From the NCBI RefSeq assembly GCF_052057775.1, contig NZ_CP195121.1, positions 372,001 to 436,000 on the forward strand: 64,000 nucleotides of DNA. Reading direction: 5' to 3'. Position 1 is the first letter of the stretch. Every line of letters starts with the position of its first letter. Origin of the DNA: Methanococcoides sp052057775 (GTDB lineage: Archaea > Halobacteriota > Methanosarcinia > Methanosarcinales > Methanosarcinaceae). Below the pieces are notes generated by a model. The model saw only the letters and a program-made list of their open reading frames with translations, had not been told where the DNA came from and did not search any database. Positions 51,320 to 60,014 of this stretch are shown in pieces. The translations under genes and the position numbers were made by a program.

Positions 51320-52492
51320 TCACCTCTCCCTCGCTAGAATGTGTACAACTGCTGTCGCGCCGGAACCTCCGACATTGTGGGTCATTCCAACCTCTGCGCC
51401 GTCAACCTGACGTCCGCCGGCCTCACCGCGCAACTGCTGGGTGATCTCAACGACCTGCTTGATACCGGTAGCACCCACAGGGTGGCCACATGCCTTCAGA
51501 CCACCGGAAGTGTTCACAGCGATCTTTCCGCCGATCGCAGTCTCTCCCTCTTCGGTCATCTTTCCACCCTCACCTTTCTTTGCAAAGCCAAGGTCCTCGA
51601 TGGCACATATCTCAGCAATGGTGAAACAGTCATGGACCTCAACAAGGTCGATGTCAGCAGGTGTCATCTTTGCCATCTCGAATGCACGCTTACCTGCTGC
51701 AACGGATGCATCCAGTGTTGTGATATCACGGCGGTCATGCAGTGCGATGGTATCGCTTGCCTGTGCTGTCGCCTTTATGTAAATAGGAGTGTCCGTGTAC
51801 TCATGTGCGATCTCTGCAGGGGCCAGTACCACTGCTGAAGCACCGTCTGTGATCGGGGAACAGTCGAATATGTGTAATGGGTCTGCCACCATGATGGAGT
51901 TCAGTACACTGTCCACAGTTATCGGGCTCTTGTACTGTGCAATGGGGTTCATGGAACCGTTCTTGTGGTTCTTGACAGCCACTTCTGCCAGCTGTTCACT
52001 GGTTGTGCCATACTGGTGCATGTGCATCCTTGCGATCATTGCATAGAGACCCGGGAACGTTGCACCCATTATGCCTTCCCACTCGCGATCTGCCGCTGCT
52101 GCCAGAGCTGCGGAGGCTGCAGTGGATGAGACATCGGTCATCTTCTCCACACCTGCTGCCATGACAATGTCCTCATGTCCTGAAGCGACTGCCATCACTG
52201 CCTGCCTGAATGCAAGACCACCGGAAGCACAGGCTGCCTCAACACGTGTTGAAGGTACGTGAAGATCCAGTGCAAGGCCTGAATAATCAGCGATCAAAGC
52301 ACCGATGTGCTCCTGCTCAACGAACTGTCCGCCACTCATGTTACCGACATACATGCCATCAAGCCTGTCGCCGCTAATTCCTGAATCCTCAATAGCTCCG
52401 ACACCTGCCTCAACGACGATGTCCCTGAAGGAGCGATCCCACATTTCTCCGAACTTTGTGTTCTTTACACCAATAATTGCTACGTCTCTCAT
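51320..52492 (-). CDS. Acetoacetyl-CoA thiolase (archaeal type)
   Basis: 390 residues from ATG 52492, which has GAGGGTG near the HMG-CoA synthase stop. The nucleophile is in VEAACASGGLAFRQAV, the His motif is CGHPVGATGIKQ, and the end reads MTHNVGGSGATAVVHIL, where the usual second cysteine is absent, as is normal for archaeal thiolases of this complex. It condenses two acetyl-CoA for the mevalonate pathway, feeding ether-lipid isoprenoids. The gene sits between HMG-CoA synthase and DUF35. Confidence 0.94.
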   Translation of the reverse strand: MRDVAIIGVKNTKFGEMWDRSFRDIVVEAGVGAIEDSGISGDRLDGMYVGNMSGGQFVEQEHIGALIADYSGLALDLHVPSTRVEAACASGGLAFRQAVMAVASGHEDIVMAAGVEKMTDVSSTAASAALAAAADREWEGIMGATFPGLYAMIARMHMHQYGTTSEQLAEVAVKNHKNGSMNPIAQYKSPITVDSVLNSIMVADPLHIFDCSPITDGASAVVLAPAEIAHEYTDTPIYIKATAQASDTIALHDRRDITTLDASVAAGKRAFEMAKMTPADIDLVEVHDCFTIAEICAIEDLGFAKKGEGGKMTEEGETAIGGKIAVNTSGGLKACGHPVGATGIKQVVEITQQLRGEAGGRQVDGAEVGMTHNVGGSGATAVVHILARER

Positions 52493-52502
52493 ATCAACAC
52501 CC

Positions 52503-53552
52503 TCATGCAAGCCTTATCTTTCCTTTGTGCTTGGCGTACATTGCATAGTCCATATAGATAGGATCTGCCAGCAGCCCTTCAACAGTAGGTGCAGCATCGC
52601 GGATCTCGTCGATCTTGTCGGTGACCCTGAGACTGAATGCATCTCCACCTGCACCTGAACCAAAGGCTGTTGCGAATATCCTGTCACCCGGTTTTGCCTG
52701 ATCAAGTGTTGCGGCGATACCCATCATGCATGAACCTGAATAGGTGTTACCCAGCCTTGGTACGACCAGGCCCGGCTTGATCTGTTCCTTGCTGAATCCC
52801 AGCATCTTGGCGACCCTTGAAGGAAACTTGCCGTTTGGCTGGTGGAAAACAGCATGATCATAATCAGAAGGTGATGTGCCCATCTTTTCCATCAGACCCT
52901 TTGCTGCGCCGCTTACGTGCTTGAAATATCCCGGCTCACCGGTGAACCTTCCACCGTGCTCAGGATAAGGCATACCCTCACGTCTCCAGAAATCAGGAGT
53001 ATCGGTGGTAAATGAGTAAGTGTCCTCGATAACTGCAACCATCTCGGATTCTTTACTACCGATGATGTAAGAGACACCACCTGCTGCAGCGGTGTATTCG
53101 AGTGCATCGCCAGGAGCACCCTGGGAGACATCGGCACCAATGGCCATTCCGAGATCTACCATTCCGCTGGCGACCAGGCCCATACATGCCTGAATTGCAG
53201 CTGTACCTGCCTTACAGGCAAATTCGAAGTCAGCTGCGGTCATGGCAGGTGTTGCCTCAATTGCCTCAGCTACGATGGTACTGGTAGGCTTTACAGCATA
53301 AGGGTGGCTTTCAGAACCGGTATAAACGGCCCCTATACGTTTGGGATCAATGTTGTTTCGTGCTACTGCGGACCTTGCGGCCTCCACTGCGATCGTGGCA
53401 GTATCCTCATCCATGTCAGGTACTGATTTTTCATATACCATCAGGCCTGCACTGAGAATATCTGCATCATCCCCCCATACACGGGCGATATCTTCTACTT
53501 TTATCCTGTATTTTGGGATATAAGCACCATACGAGACAATCCCTACACTCAT
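52503..53552 (-). CDS. Hydroxymethylglutaryl-CoA synthase
   Basis: 349 residues from ATG 53552, with AGGTGA 6-7 bases upstream; the frame to 53588 is rejected as promoter sequence. It begins MSVGIVSYGAYIPKYRIK, the archaeal HMGS N-terminus. The catalytic cysteine is in FEFACKAGTAAIQA, and YDHAVFHQPNGKFP holds the active-site histidine. It makes HMG-CoA from acetoacetyl-CoA and acetyl-CoA. A TATA-like AAAATTATAATAC (about 53571-53583) is the operon promoter. Order HMGS, thiolase, DUF35 is the classical archaeal cluster. Confidence 0.96.
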   Translation of the reverse strand: MSVGIVSYGAYIPKYRIKVEDIARVWGDDADILSAGLMVYEKSVPDMDEDTATIAVEAARSAVARNNIDPKRIGAVYTGSESHPYAVKPTSTIVAEAIEATPAMTAADFEFACKAGTAAIQACMGLVASGMVDLGMAIGADVSQGAPGDALEYTAAAGGVSYIIGSKESEMVAVIEDTYSFTTDTPDFWRREGMPYPEHGGRFTGEPGYFKHVSGAAKGLMEKMGTSPSDYDHAVFHQPNGKFPSRVAKMLGFSKEQIKPGLVVPRLGNTYSGSCMMGIAATLDQAKPGDRIFATAFGSGAGGDAFSLRVTDKIDEIRDAAPTVEGLLADPIYMDYAMYAKHKGKIRLA

Positions 53553-53610
53553 TTTTTGTTCACCTGTTTGATGTATTATAATTTTCAAGATCTATCTGAA
53601 AAAGAGATCT

Positions 53611-54351
53611 TCACTCGATCACATGATACTGGCTGTACTTTTTCAGGACCTCTACCAGTTCATCGATGTCCATTGTGGTTGCAAGAAGAGGTATCCGATC
53701 TATCTCTGCCATCTTCTTCGCCATTGGATCGACCTGATTGCCCCTGATACCATGAATTACCACAGCACCTGGTTTCAGGTTCGTGACACGGATCGCCACC
53801 ATCGGGGACTTTCCGGTAGAGACCTTTGTGAACACCAATGCACGCTCGGTACTCCAGCCATACAATTTCTGGAACTCATGTGATGAAAGCTCAAGAATAG
53901 CCTTTTTACTGTCCACAACAGTGAAACCGTAAAGCGGTTTTTCTACTCCTTTGTTCACAACATCTGCCTCGATCAGGGTTGCGAGCTTTGCAAGCTGTAT
54001 CGGATATGTATACTCATATGTTGCATACACAGCCTTTGCACCCGGATCGGTGTAAAGCATACCTTCATAGCTATGTATCTTCTGTCCGCCTTTGGAAGTA
54101 TCGATCTCCAGAAGTGCGTCGACGATCTTGCTGACAATAAGAGTACCGGGAGATTTCCTCCTGCCGCTTTCATAATCACTGATCACGGACGGGGATACAC
54201 CCAGATAGCTCGAAAGATCTGTCTGTGCAATATCGAAGTTCAATCGCCATTTCTTCAAAGCCTCACCAGGCTTTTCAGATAAAGTGATCTCACCTGCCAT
54301 CTTTTCAGCCAGACGCTGACGGATGTTCTCATAGGCCATATCTTCGGTCAT
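53611..54351 (-). CDS. XRE-type transcriptional regulator with a C-terminal sensor-like domain
   Basis: 246 residues. The helix-turn-helix is at about 36-72 (IAQTDLSSYLGVSPSVISDYESGRR in part: LGVSPSVISDYESG). The following ~170 residues form an alpha/beta domain with VVDSKKAILELSSHEFQKLYGWSTERALVFTKVSTGKSPMVAIRVTNLKPGAVVIHGI, cited only by KPGAVVIHG. It is a conserved archaeal family located next to HMG-CoA synthase, so control of the mevalonate operon is a reasonable inference. A TATA box (ACATATATATTTAG near 54378-54391) serves this gene. The effector is unknown. Confidence 0.85.
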   Translation of the reverse strand: MTEDMAYENIRQRLAEKMAGEITLSEKPGEALKKWRLNFDIAQTDLSSYLGVSPSVISDYESGRRKSPGTLIVSKIVDALLEIDTSKGGQKIHSYEGMLYTDPGAKAVYATYEYTYPIQLAKLATLIEADVVNKGVEKPLYGFTVVDSKKAILELSSHEFQKLYGWSTERALVFTKVSTGKSPMVAIRVTNLKPGAVVIHGIRGNQVDPMAKKMAEIDRIPLLATTMDIDELVEVLKKYSQYHVIE

Positions 54352-54473
54352 GCTTCGTTAAACAAGAGGGGGATTCTACATATATATTTAGCGAACGGGC
54401 TTTCGACAATTGCCGAATAAAAATCCTTATGTTGTTCAAGTATTTATAAAATGCCGATAATGTTCTATAAATC

Positions 54474-55295
54474 ATGCCCTTGATAGATCTCAAACTGCAT
54501 GCAAATGTTTCTGAACTTATGCTCTACATGAAATGCCCCAGACAGGTATACTACACAAACAGAGATCATGAGCTTGCGGCAGAGATAACTCCTGAATACC
54601 TTGAACATATGATATTAAAGGAGATGGCAATTGGCTACTCTGATGCTATTGAAAGAGCTTCGATTGACAGGGTGAGCATTCTTGATGAACTCAACATCGA
54701 GATGGAACGTGTAAAAGGTGAGCTGGAACTGATATATTCAACAGAGCTACGGAACCTACCCCATAGAGTGCTTGAAACTGCTGAGGAGGTTGTATCCGAA
54801 CATATAGGAATGATCGCTTCCAACCTTTCAGAGACCATCAGCAAGTATGGCAAGGAAGAGACCATAAGGAGAATAAGGCCATACCGCACAGAGCCGGTAC
54901 TCCACTCAGATAAACTCAAGCTCACAGGCATACCTTCTGCGATAATACAGTATGAGGAGAAAATATTGCCCCTCAGTATCAGGACAGGCAAATACCCGGA
55001 TTCAGGCGTCTGGAGAAATGACAGGATACACATTGCAGCCATTGCGATGCTTCTTGAGGAGAACTATGGGGACAGTGTCGAGCATGGTTTTGTGCAATAT
55101 GCAAGGCACGGAAGTATCCGAGAGGTGAAGATCAGGCCGGAAGACCGCCGTCAGGTCCTGAAGATCCGCAGCCGTGTGGACAGCATAAAAAACGGCATCC
55201 TTCCTGAAAGGAAAGAAGTAACAGCCTGCAGCTATTGTAATTTCATGCACTTATGCACCACTGCAAGGTCATCACTTGCATCCAGACTCTTTTGA
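54474..55295 (+). CDS. Cas4/Dna2-like Fe-S protein lacking nuclease residues
   Basis: 273 residues. The first and last parts match Cas4-type proteins: MLYMKCPRQVYY (one Cys) and CSYCNFMHLC (three Cys), which together would hold a [4Fe-4S] cluster. The middle should hold PD-(D/E)XK motifs, but LKLTGIPSAII stands where GRIDLV is expected, LPLSIRTGKYP where VDYKTGK is expected, and DRIHIAAIAMLLEE where DRIQLAAYALLLEE is expected. Thus Asp, Asp/Glu, Lys and Gln of the active site are all changed. No CRISPR array or other cas gene is near. I read it as a binding or structural Fe-S protein, role unknown. Confidence 0.8.
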   Translation: MPLIDLKLHANVSELMLYMKCPRQVYYTNRDHELAAEITPEYLEHMILKEMAIGYSDAIERASIDRVSILDELNIEMERVKGELELIYSTELRNLPHRVLETAEEVVSEHIGMIASNLSETISKYGKEETIRRIRPYRTEPVLHSDKLKLTGIPSAIIQYEEKILPLSIRTGKYPDSGVWRNDRIHIAAIAMLLEENYGDSVEHGFVQYARHGSIREVKIRPEDRRQVLKIRSRVDSIKNGILPERKEVTACSYCNFMHLCTTARSSLASRLF

Positions 55296-55348
55296 AATAC
55301 TGAACGCACCCAAAACCTATTTATGCATTCTTCCAGTGTCCATCTACG

Positions 55349-57250
55349 ATGTCAAAACCTGTATATCTTGGAAAACTGCTTCTCCACTGGTGCGGCAATT
55401 GTAATGTGCCTGTACTCGGAAAGAAATGCAGTTGTGGGGAAAGCACTAAGAAAATAGAGGTAACCCCTCCTGCCGACATACGCCCGGCATTCCAGTACGA
55501 TATAGACCATATCAATGCGGTCTCAATGAAACAGTTCAACGCACCCCTTATACCGGAAGGTCACCTGGTCGTGCTGAACAAGGCACCATACGATGACAGG
55601 ATGGAAGAGATCATCGTGGACGGAGAGGTTCTTGGCAGCATCCGTTTTGAGGTAGACAAACTGGACTGGGTACTCCTGCCACGACTGCCCGGCGCAAGAC
55701 GTCTTTTCGAAGGAAAGGACTTGAAGGATATGAAAGGATGGGTGGTACTGGACAGCGGTGCCTTGAGCTTCATATTAAAAGGAGCAAGCGTTCTTGCCCC
55801 CGGTATCGTTGATGCCGACCCGGGCATACAGACATCCGATGAGGCAGTTGTACTTACCCCTGAAGGAGATATCATAGCAGCCGGACGCGCAAAGATGCCA
55901 GGCACCGACATGCTGGCGCACAAGCGTGGTGTAGGAGTAAAGACCCGCTGGAAAGGGAAGCCTGAAAAACTGAATATTCCAAAGGGCGGGCAGACCTGGG
56001 ACGATGCCGTAGAGGCAAACTCAAAGATCCTCGAACGATTCGAGGAAAAAGCACATTCATTTATCAGGAACGTAACAGAGACCGTAAATAAACCGGTCAC
56101 TATCTCATACTCAGGCGGCAAGGACAGTCTTGCAGTATTGCAGCTTGCAAGTGAGTGTCTGGAAGATTTCGACCTCATGTTCGTGGATACCGGACTGGAG
56201 TTCCCGGAAACCGTTGAGAACGTGGAAGAGATAGTAAAATTATACAAGAAACCTATCAGGACGAAAGCTGCAAAGGAAGCATTCTGGGACAGCGTGGACA
56301 GTTTCGGACCACCTTCCGTGGAAGCACGCTGGTGTTGCAAGGTCTGCAAGCTCGGGCCGATCACGCAGATAATAGAAGAGAACTACGAGAATGGATGTCT
56401 CACTTTTATCGGCCAGAGAAAGTACGAGTCCGATGCCAGGGCAAAGAGCGAGCGCGTATGGAAGAACCCCTGGGTGGGTAACCAAGTGGGTGCATCACCC
56501 ATACAGGACTGGACAGCAATGCACATCTGGCTCTACATATTCAAGACCGGGGTGCCATACAATGTGATGTATGAGCGCGGTTTTGACAGGATCGGTTGCT
56601 GGCTGTGCCCTTCATCATCACTGGCAGATATCGTCCGTTTGAAGGAAACCCACCCACAGATGGAAAAACGGCTTACTGACTACCTGCTGGCATATGCCGA
56701 GCGTATGGGACTCTCAAAGGAGTGGGTGGACCACGGATTGTGGAGATGGCAGAACCTGCCTCCTGCCATTGCAGAAGTGGCAAAACAGAAAGGGATCAAT
56801 ATCATACCAAAGAGCAAAGTGAAGGGAGACCTGAACTTTGCCGTAACCTCCGGATACAGACCATGCCGTGAAGGCGGGATGTCTGCTGAGGGCAGTTTTG
56901 GGATCGCACTGGACCTGGAACTTATTGAGACTACCGGACAGCTCCGTGCTGCCGGGAAGCCAGCCTATATTGAGGGTGTGGCTTCGGTACAGAACGGAGA
57001 TGAACGTGCACAGATATTCGCCTCGGGAACCATCACTGCAAGGGGCAATGACGAAAAAAGTGCACGCAAGTTCATGACCCGTGTGGAAAGGTCCGTCAGG
57101 CGTGCTCTCAAATGCATGGGTTGTGGCGTCTGTGTGGGACAATGCCCCAATAACTGCATCACCATCAGCAACGAAAAAGCGGTCATTGGAGAAACATGCA
57201 TCCATTGTGGTGCCTGTATCGACATATGTCCGGTGGTGAAGTTTGGATGA
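55349..57250 (+). CDS. PAPS-reductase-like fusion: zinc ribbon, PUA, PP-loop reductase domain, diferredoxin
   Basis: 633 residues. A zinc ribbon (HWCGNCNVPVLGKKCSC) is followed by a region with a PUA-type domain (GASVLAPGIVDADPGIQ, VLTPEGDIIAAGRAKM). A PP-loop phosphosulfate-type domain then starts with ISYSGGKDSLAV near 252-263. It carries the cysteine pair CCKVCKLGP and a further IGCWLCPSSS. The C-terminal ferredoxin has CMGCGVCVGQCPNNC and CIHCGACIDICPVV. Such fusions are typical of methanogens and are of unproven substrate; sulfur assimilation or RNA thiolation (because of PUA) are both possible. A TATA-like TATTTATGC lies 25-32 bases before the ATG. Confidence 0.9.
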   Translation: MSKPVYLGKLLLHWCGNCNVPVLGKKCSCGESTKKIEVTPPADIRPAFQYDIDHINAVSMKQFNAPLIPEGHLVVLNKAPYDDRMEEIIVDGEVLGSIRFEVDKLDWVLLPRLPGARRLFEGKDLKDMKGWVVLDSGALSFILKGASVLAPGIVDADPGIQTSDEAVVLTPEGDIIAAGRAKMPGTDMLAHKRGVGVKTRWKGKPEKLNIPKGGQTWDDAVEANSKILERFEEKAHSFIRNVTETVNKPVTISYSGGKDSLAVLQLASECLEDFDLMFVDTGLEFPETVENVEEIVKLYKKPIRTKAAKEAFWDSVDSFGPPSVEARWCCKVCKLGPITQIIEENYENGCLTFIGQRKYESDARAKSERVWKNPWVGNQVGASPIQDWTAMHIWLYIFKTGVPYNVMYERGFDRIGCWLCPSSSLADIVRLKETHPQMEKRLTDYLLAYAERMGLSKEWVDHGLWRWQNLPPAIAEVAKQKGINIIPKSKVKGDLNFAVTSGYRPCREGGMSAEGSFGIALDLELIETTGQLRAAGKPAYIEGVASVQNGDERAQIFASGTITARGNDEKSARKFMTRVERSVRRALKCMGCGVCVGQCPNNCITISNEKAVIGETCIHCGACIDICPVVKFG

Positions 57251-57326
57251 TGAACAGTATCGATGGCCTGAAGTGGCCAACCAGAACATTTATACATAAT
57301 ATATAACTACCTAACTTGGTGATTTT

Positions 57327-58943
57327 TTGGTAAAAAGAGCACTGCTGAGCGTCTCTGACAAAACCGGGATCGTGGATTTTGCAAGAGGACTTGAGCAACT
57401 GAACATAGAGATCATATCTACCGGCGGAACTGCCAGAATTCTTCGTGATGCAGGTATTGAGACCATCGATGTCTCAGAAGTAACCGGTTTTCCCGAAATG
57501 ATGGGAGGTCGTGTGAAGACCTTGCATCCAAGGATACACGGCGGACTTTTGTGCCTGAGAGAAGACGAATCCCACATGGGAGAAGCAGAAAAAGAATCCA
57601 TAGAGCTTATCGACATGGTAGCGGTCAACCTCTACCCGTTCGAGATCACAGTCTCAAAAGATGGAGTTAACCTCGAAGAAGCTATCGAGAACATAGACAT
57701 TGGCGGGCCGACCTTACTGAGATCGGCAGCAAAGAACTATTCCGCTGTCACTGTAATATGTGACCCCGATGATTACGGACATGTTCTGAAAGAATTAAGG
57801 TCATCAGGAGTTGTCTCTGACCAGAACAGGGAACGTCTTGCAGTAAAGGCATTCCGCCACACTGCAAACTACGACAGCACCATTGACACATACCTTAGCA
57901 AAACACTTCTCGGGGAGGATGTGCTTCGTATGAACTTCACCGATGGCGTCAAGCTTCGCTATGGTGAGAACTGGCATCAGGAAGCAACATTCTACAAAGA
58001 GAGAGGGATCGAGGGACCTTCACTCGCAAATGCAAAACAGCTTCATGGAAAGGAACTTTCATACAACAACTACGTTGATGCCGATAATGCCCTCCAGACC
58101 ATCAAAGAGGTCGGGAACAGGAACCCTGCAGTTGCTATTGTCAAGCACAACAACCCCTGCGGACTTGCAACCGGAAGCACACTTTGCGAGGCATTGCAGC
58201 ACGCATGGGACGGCGATCCGATCTCCGCATTTGGCAGCATAATCTGTACGAACACTGTGTTCGACATGGAATCCGCACAATTCCTCAAGGGCAAGTTCGT
58301 GGAAATCATACTTGCACCGGGATTCGAGCAAGATGCACTTGAATACCTGAAAGAGAAGAGTGCAAACCTTCGCCTGCTTGAGCTTCCGCAGTTCAATGAG
58401 AACTTTGACACGGAATACACCTACAAGTATGTCATTGGTGGAATGCTGAAACAGCAGAGGAACATCGGACTCTATGACAAATGGGAATGCGTGACAGAAA
58501 CACCATACCCTGAAGCGAAGCGCGGCCTTTCAGAGTTCTGTATAGCTGCCTGCAAGAGTACAAAATCAAACTCCGTGACCCTTGCATACGAGTACAAGGA
58601 CGGCTGCTATGTTATGCTTTCAATGGGTGCAGGACAGCCAAATCGTGTTGACTCCATCCGCAAGCTTGCAACCACCAAAGCAAGAGAGAACCTTGAACTG
58701 ATCTACGAGAGGGAAAAACCTGACATGTCCTTTGAAGAGTACTGGGAATCCGTACTTTCCGAATGTGTCATGGCATCAGATGCGTTCTTCCCGTTCGATG
58801 ACAGCATTGTTCATGCAGACGAAAGCAAGATCAGATACATCATATCGCCAGGCGGGTCCATCAGGGATGAAGAGGTCATTGCCACCGCAAATCGCCTGAA
58901 CATCTCCATGGTATTCACAGGAATGAGACACTTCCTGCACTGA
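57327..58943 (+). CDS. purH: Bifunctional AICAR formyltransferase/IMP cyclohydrolase
   Basis: 538 residues starting with TTG at 57327, preceded by GGTGA about 5-6 bases upstream. The cyclohydrolase domain has ALLSVSDKTGIVDFARGL, STGGTARIL, and PEMMGGRVKTLHPRIHGGLL. The formyltransferase domain has LRYGENWHQEATFY, VKHNNPCGLATG and the C-terminal ASDAFFPFDDSIVHA and SPGGSIRDEEVI. It performs the last two steps to IMP. Many archaea use PurP and PurO instead, so the bacterial-type fusion is worth noting. The gene is monocistronic. Confidence 0.96.
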   Translation: MVKRALLSVSDKTGIVDFARGLEQLNIEIISTGGTARILRDAGIETIDVSEVTGFPEMMGGRVKTLHPRIHGGLLCLREDESHMGEAEKESIELIDMVAVNLYPFEITVSKDGVNLEEAIENIDIGGPTLLRSAAKNYSAVTVICDPDDYGHVLKELRSSGVVSDQNRERLAVKAFRHTANYDSTIDTYLSKTLLGEDVLRMNFTDGVKLRYGENWHQEATFYKERGIEGPSLANAKQLHGKELSYNNYVDADNALQTIKEVGNRNPAVAIVKHNNPCGLATGSTLCEALQHAWDGDPISAFGSIICTNTVFDMESAQFLKGKFVEIILAPGFEQDALEYLKEKSANLRLLELPQFNENFDTEYTYKYVIGGMLKQQRNIGLYDKWECVTETPYPEAKRGLSEFCIAACKSTKSNSVTLAYEYKDGCYVMLSMGAGQPNRVDSIRKLATTKARENLELIYEREKPDMSFEEYWESVLSECVMASDAFFPFDDSIVHADESKIRYIISPGGSIRDEEVIATANRLNISMVFTGMRHFLH

Positions 58944-59228
58944 AATACCAAAAAGAATGTGTGCTGAGGCATACATTCTACCAACTATTTTTCTTTTTGC
59001 CTTTGAAAGAGGATATAACAAAGGCTTTGCAAATTCGATCAATTGTATATCAGTTAAAACATTATAAATAATTAGAGAAAATTGAAGGTTTCAGCAGCAT
59101 TCGCCATCATAATGATGAAAAATGAACGCCGATAACTTTGAAGAAAGAAAGAAAATTAAGAAACATTTAAATACGAGTTTACGAGCTATATATACAATTG
59201 ATGCACAGCAGATCATGGAGATGGTAAA

Positions 59229-60014
59229 CTGAAATCAACAGGGCTACTTAGCATTCTGACATTTTCCGAAAAACGAAAGGATCTTTTGTTCCTTATAGAA
59301 GAGAAACCTCGCTCATTGTCAGAGATAAGGGAATTTTTTAACGTCAGTTCACCGGAGATCTCACCCCGATTGAAAGAAATGGAAGCTGCAAACCTTATCT
59401 TCAAGAATGAAAAAGAATATTACATAACACCCATCGGAAGAGTTGCAGCTAAATACCTGAGACCATTGGTCGATACGCTTGAATCAATAGAGAAGAACGA
59501 GAAATTCTGGAAAGAACATATTCTTGATGATATCCCACAACACCTTCTTGACAGAATAAGTGAACTTGGAGAGTGTACCATACACGAAGAGGGGATCGAG
59601 AACATATATGATTCCCATAAAGAGTTCCTGGACAACATTGCCAGATCAAAAAAGGTCTTTGGCGTATCCTCAATATTCATACCTATATACCCGGAGTTCT
59701 TCGCAAACCTTGCAAAGAACAACGTACCTACATCCCTCATACTGACCAGGAATGTTTTTGAAAAGGTCAGGAACGAGTATACCGAAATAATGCAGGCATA
59801 TCTCGACTCGGATAATACAAGGCTTTACCTGATCGAGAACTCAAGGGTCGCATTCGTAGCAACTGATAGATTCTTTTCCATGTCACTGTTCTTCAAGAAC
59901 GGTACATACGACCCACAAAGAGATCTTATGGGTACCGGAGAGACAATTACAACATGGGGAAAGGACCTCTTTGAACATTACAAAAAAGAGGCAAGGGAAA
60001 TTACATCCCTATAA
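59229..60014 (+). CDS. Winged-helix regulator (DUF1724/MreA-like methanogen family), unusual start
   Basis: The nearest standard start, TTG 59286, would cut the first helix of the DNA-binding domain. The frame continues upstream with KSTGLLSILTFSEKRKDLL, typical of the family, until a TGA at about 59197. No ATG, GTG or TTG is in that stretch. CTG at 59229 lies 8 bases after GGAG (59217-59220) and gives 261 residues. The winged helix includes SLSEIREFFNVSSPEISPRLKEME (cited: SSPEISPRL). The rest is an effector domain (VFGVSSIFIPIYPEFF, LYLIENSRVAFVATDRF). Such proteins regulate methanogenesis or stress genes. Its end overlaps the convergent UbiA gene by 14 bases. Confidence 0.82.
   Translation: MKSTGLLSILTFSEKRKDLLFLIEEKPRSLSEIREFFNVSSPEISPRLKEMEAANLIFKNEKEYYITPIGRVAAKYLRPLVDTLESIEKNEKFWKEHILDDIPQHLLDRISELGECTIHEEGIENIYDSHKEFLDNIARSKKVFGVSSIFIPIYPEFFANLAKNNVPTSLILTRNVFEKVRNEYTEIMQAYLDSDNTRLYLIENSRVAFVATDRFFSMSLFFKNGTYDPQRDLMGTGETITTWGKDLFEHYKKEAREITSL

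Noticed and set aside
54474..55295. CRISPR-Cas locus around the Cas4-like gene
   Set aside because: No repeats, no cas1/cas2 or effector genes are present on either side, and the nuclease residues are absent.
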